Source: Egibacteraceae bacterium (GTDB lineage: Bacteria > Actinomycetota > Nitriliruptoria > Euzebyales > Egibacteraceae). Taken from it: 64,000 bases of DNA. Position 1 is the stretch's first letter; each line of letters begins with the position of its first letter. Both the position numbers and the translations under genes were made by a program. The notes below the pieces were generated by a model. That model saw nothing but the letters and a program-made list of their open reading frames with translations, was not told the DNA's origin and searched no databases. Shown here in pieces: positions 62,219-64,000 of this stretch. The stretch spans positions 124,001 through 188,000 of the forward strand of contig JAUJMS010000002.1 in assembly GCA_030446745.1 (NCBI GenBank), written 5' to 3'.

Positions 62219-62781
62219 GCCACCAGCTCCGCCGGCGTCAGAACACCCGGACGGGTTCGGGCCCACGCGACGACGTCGTCGGCGACCTCCGTGGGGGTGC
62301 GCCCCGCGGTGTCGACGACCGTCACCGCCGCCGCGCGGTAGGCGGCGTCACGCTCCACGCGCAGCGACTGCAGCCGTTCCAGCACCGGAGTCGCAGCGCC
62401 GGCGAGCAGCGGTCGGCCGTCGCCGGCGCCGACCCGCGCGGCGAGCGTCGCCGGCGGCGCCTCGAGCAGGATCAGCTCGCCGGTGGCCCGCAACGCGGTG
62501 ACGGTGTCCGGGTCGAGCACCGCCCCGCCGCCGACCGCGACGACCTGACCGCCCACCGCCGACACCCGCCGCACCGCCGCCGCCTCCAGGGTTCTGAAGC
62601 CGCGCTCCCCCGCGGCGGCGAAGATCTCGGCGACCGTGCGGCCGGCGTCGGCCTCGACCAGCGCGTCGGTGTCGACGAACGGGCGGCCCAGCCGTGTCGC
62701 GACAAGACGGCCGACCGTCGTCTTGCCGGCGCCCATGAGCCCGATGAGCACGACGTTGCGGCCGGCGGCGGGCGGGCTCAC
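62215..62781 (-). CDS. aroK: Shikimate kinase
   Basis: AroK phosphorylates shikimate at O3. It has 188 residues with P-loop [11 protein letters not shown], shikimate-binding [18 protein letters not shown] and [16 protein letters not shown], and the lid R-P-L-L region (GDGRPLLAG). The GTG start at 62781 overlaps the aroC stop (GTGA). Confidence 0.96.
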   Translation of the reverse strand: MSPPAAGRNVVLIGLMGAGKTTVGRLVATRLGRPFVDTDALVEADAGRTVAEIFAAAGERGFRTLEAAAVRRVSAVGGQVVAVGGGAVLDPDTVTALRATGELILLEAPPATLAARVGAGDGRPLLAGAATPVLERLQSLRVERDAAYRAAAVTVVDTAGRTPTEVADDVVAWARTRPGVLTPAELVA

Positions 62782-63962
62782 CGCCGCAAGGTGTCGCGGT
62801 ACCCGGCGAGGTTGCGGCGGACCTCCGCGACGGTGTCGCCGCCGGTCTTCTCCAACAGCGCGTCGGCCAGCGTCAGCGCCACGACCGCCTCGGCGACGAC
62901 CCCGGCGCGCGGCACCGCACACACGTCGGAGCGCTGCTGGATCGCCTCGGCCGCCTCGCCGGTGGCGACGTCCACCGTGCGCAACGGCCGCGTCAGGCTC
63001 GACAGCGGCTTCATCGCCGCGCGCGCCCGCACCGTCTCGCCGGTGGACATGCCGCCTTCGATGCCGCCCGCGCGCCCGGTGAGGCGGCGGATCGCGCCGT
63101 CGTCGTCGGTGCGCAGCTCGTCGTGAGCCTGCGACCCGGGGACGGTGGCGCTGGCGAACCCGTCGCCGACCGCGACGCCCTTGAACGCCTGAACACTCAT
63201 GAGCGCCGCGGCAAGGCGGGTGTCGAGCTTGCGGTCCCAGTGCACGTAGCTGCCCAGCCCGGGCGGCAGGCCGTAGGCGAGGATCTCGACGACACCGCCG
63301 AGGGTGTCGCGCTCGGCCTTCGCGCGGTCGATGCGCGCCGCCATCCGTGCGGCGGCGTCGACGTCGAGGCAGCGGACCGGGCTCGCGTCGACGGCATCGA
63401 GGTCGTCAGGCCCCGGCACGGGCGCGTCGTCGCCGACGGCGACCTCGCCGATGCGGACAACGTGCGACACGACGCGCACGCCGACCTCCGCGAGCAACGA
63501 GGCCGCGAACCAGGCGAGGGCCACCCGCGTCGCCGTCTCGCGCGCGCTCGCCCGCTCGAGCACGTTGCGCGCGTCGTCGAAGCCGTACTTCTGCATGCCG
63601 GCGAGATCGGCGTGGCCGGGCCGGGGGCGGGTCAGCGGCGCGCCGCGGCCCGACGCCGCGACCGCGGCGGCGTCCGCAGGCGCCTCGGCGCCCATGACCT
63701 CCGTCCACTTCGGCCACTCGGTGTTGGAGATGACGACCGCGACCGGCGAGCCGATCGTCGCGCCGTGACGGACGCCGCCGAGCACTTCGAAGCGGTCGGC
63801 CTCAAACGCCATCCGCGGCGACCGGCCGTGGCCGACCCGACGCCGTGCGAGCGCGTGCTCCAGCGCGGGGCGCTGGTAGGGCACGCCCGCGGGGAGTCCC
63901 TCGAGGATGCCGACGAGCGCCGGACCGTGGGACTCGCCCGCGGTGAGGTAGCGCAGGGTCAT
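62778..63962 (-). CDS. aroC: Chorismate synthase
   Basis: AroC is the last common shikimate step, FMN-dependent. It has 394 residues with all three family signatures: [18 protein letters not shown] (motif 1), [12 protein letters not shown] region (motif 2), and [26 protein letters not shown] with a C-terminal [15 protein letters not shown] (motif 3). The ATG is at 63962, 38 bases from the window edge, so further aro genes may lie just upstream. Confidence 0.98.
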   Translation of the reverse strand: MTLRYLTAGESHGPALVGILEGLPAGVPYQRPALEHALARRRVGHGRSPRMAFEADRFEVLGGVRHGATIGSPVAVVISNTEWPKWTEVMGAEAPADAAAVAASGRGAPLTRPRPGHADLAGMQKYGFDDARNVLERASARETATRVALAWFAASLLAEVGVRVVSHVVRIGEVAVGDDAPVPGPDDLDAVDASPVRCLDVDAAARMAARIDRAKAERDTLGGVVEILAYGLPPGLGSYVHWDRKLDTRLAAALMSVQAFKGVAVGDGFASATVPGSQAHDELRTDDDGAIRRLTGRAGGIEGGMSTGETVRARAAMKPLSSLTRPLRTVDVATGEAAEAIQQRSDVCAVPRAGVVAEAVVALTLADALLEKTGGDTVAEVRRNLAGYRDTLRR

Positions 63963-64000
63963 GGACGGCGACGCTAGCAGCGGATTACTTGCGGATCCGC

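Overview
The window comes from a very GC-rich, high-GC Gram-positive (Actinomycetota) chromosome. The evidence is the Actinobacteria-type gene order, an actinobacterial integration host factor (mihF), a PyrR/PyrB-led pyrimidine operon, an SCO6745-family gene, GTG-rich starts with GTGA/ATGA overlaps, and a 16S-23S spacer without tRNA genes. A deep-branching class such as Nitriliruptoria is my guess from gene content and is not proven.

Layout. 1-4324 (minus): an rRNA operon with its promoter, leader, 16S, spacer and the 5' part of 23S, which runs off the left edge. 4689-5674 (plus): two tandem membrane-protein paralogues. 5732-12798 (minus): an ABC importer of the branched-chain amino acid (Liv) type, led by a cell-surface protein and a repeat-bearing lipoprotein. 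12974-31739: tyrS, a PASTA penicillin-binding protein (plus), mpg, polX, an MFS exporter, argH, a LytR_C protein, an SCO6745-family gene (plus), argG, argF, a lone response regulator, pheT, pheS, a sensor kinase, trmH and rplT, then rpmI and a DUF1844 gene to 32596. This is a shortened form of the actinobacterial infC-rpmI-rplT-trmH-pheST-argCJBDFRGH...mpg-tyrS block. 32660-34030: a Uma2 nuclease and an orphan prepilin peptidase. 34110-37730 (minus): ribD-ribE-ribBA-ribH behind an FMN riboswitch. 37769-46446: rsmB, fmt, def, priA, metK, coaBC, rpoZ, gmk, mihF. 46531-56886: the complete de novo UMP operon pyrR-B-C-carA-carB-pyrK-D-F-E with a PyrR-type RNA loop. 56974-63962: nusB, efp, pepQ, aroQ, aroB, aroK, aroC, with a GAF-GAF-GGDEF diguanylate cyclase on the opposite strand.

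How the genes work together. Most of the minus strand is tightly packed housekeeping operons. They cover the shikimate trunk to chorismate, EF-P/NusB, UMP synthesis, GMP to GDP, the RNA polymerase omega subunit, CoA and SAM synthesis, formyl-Met processing, riboflavin, ribosomal proteins L35/L20, Phe-tRNA charging, and the late arginine steps.

A caveat runs through the whole window. About fifteen single-base frame breaks fall in eleven genes, most of them essential, and many sit in G/C homopolymers or CG repeats. I read these as sequence errors in the assembly rather than gene decay, and I annotate the affected genes over their full span. The least conventional parts are the liv locus (surface protein, glycine-repeat lipoprotein, histidine-rich ATPase extension), two genes that seem to begin with ATC (rpoZ, priA), and the tandem membrane-protein paralogues.
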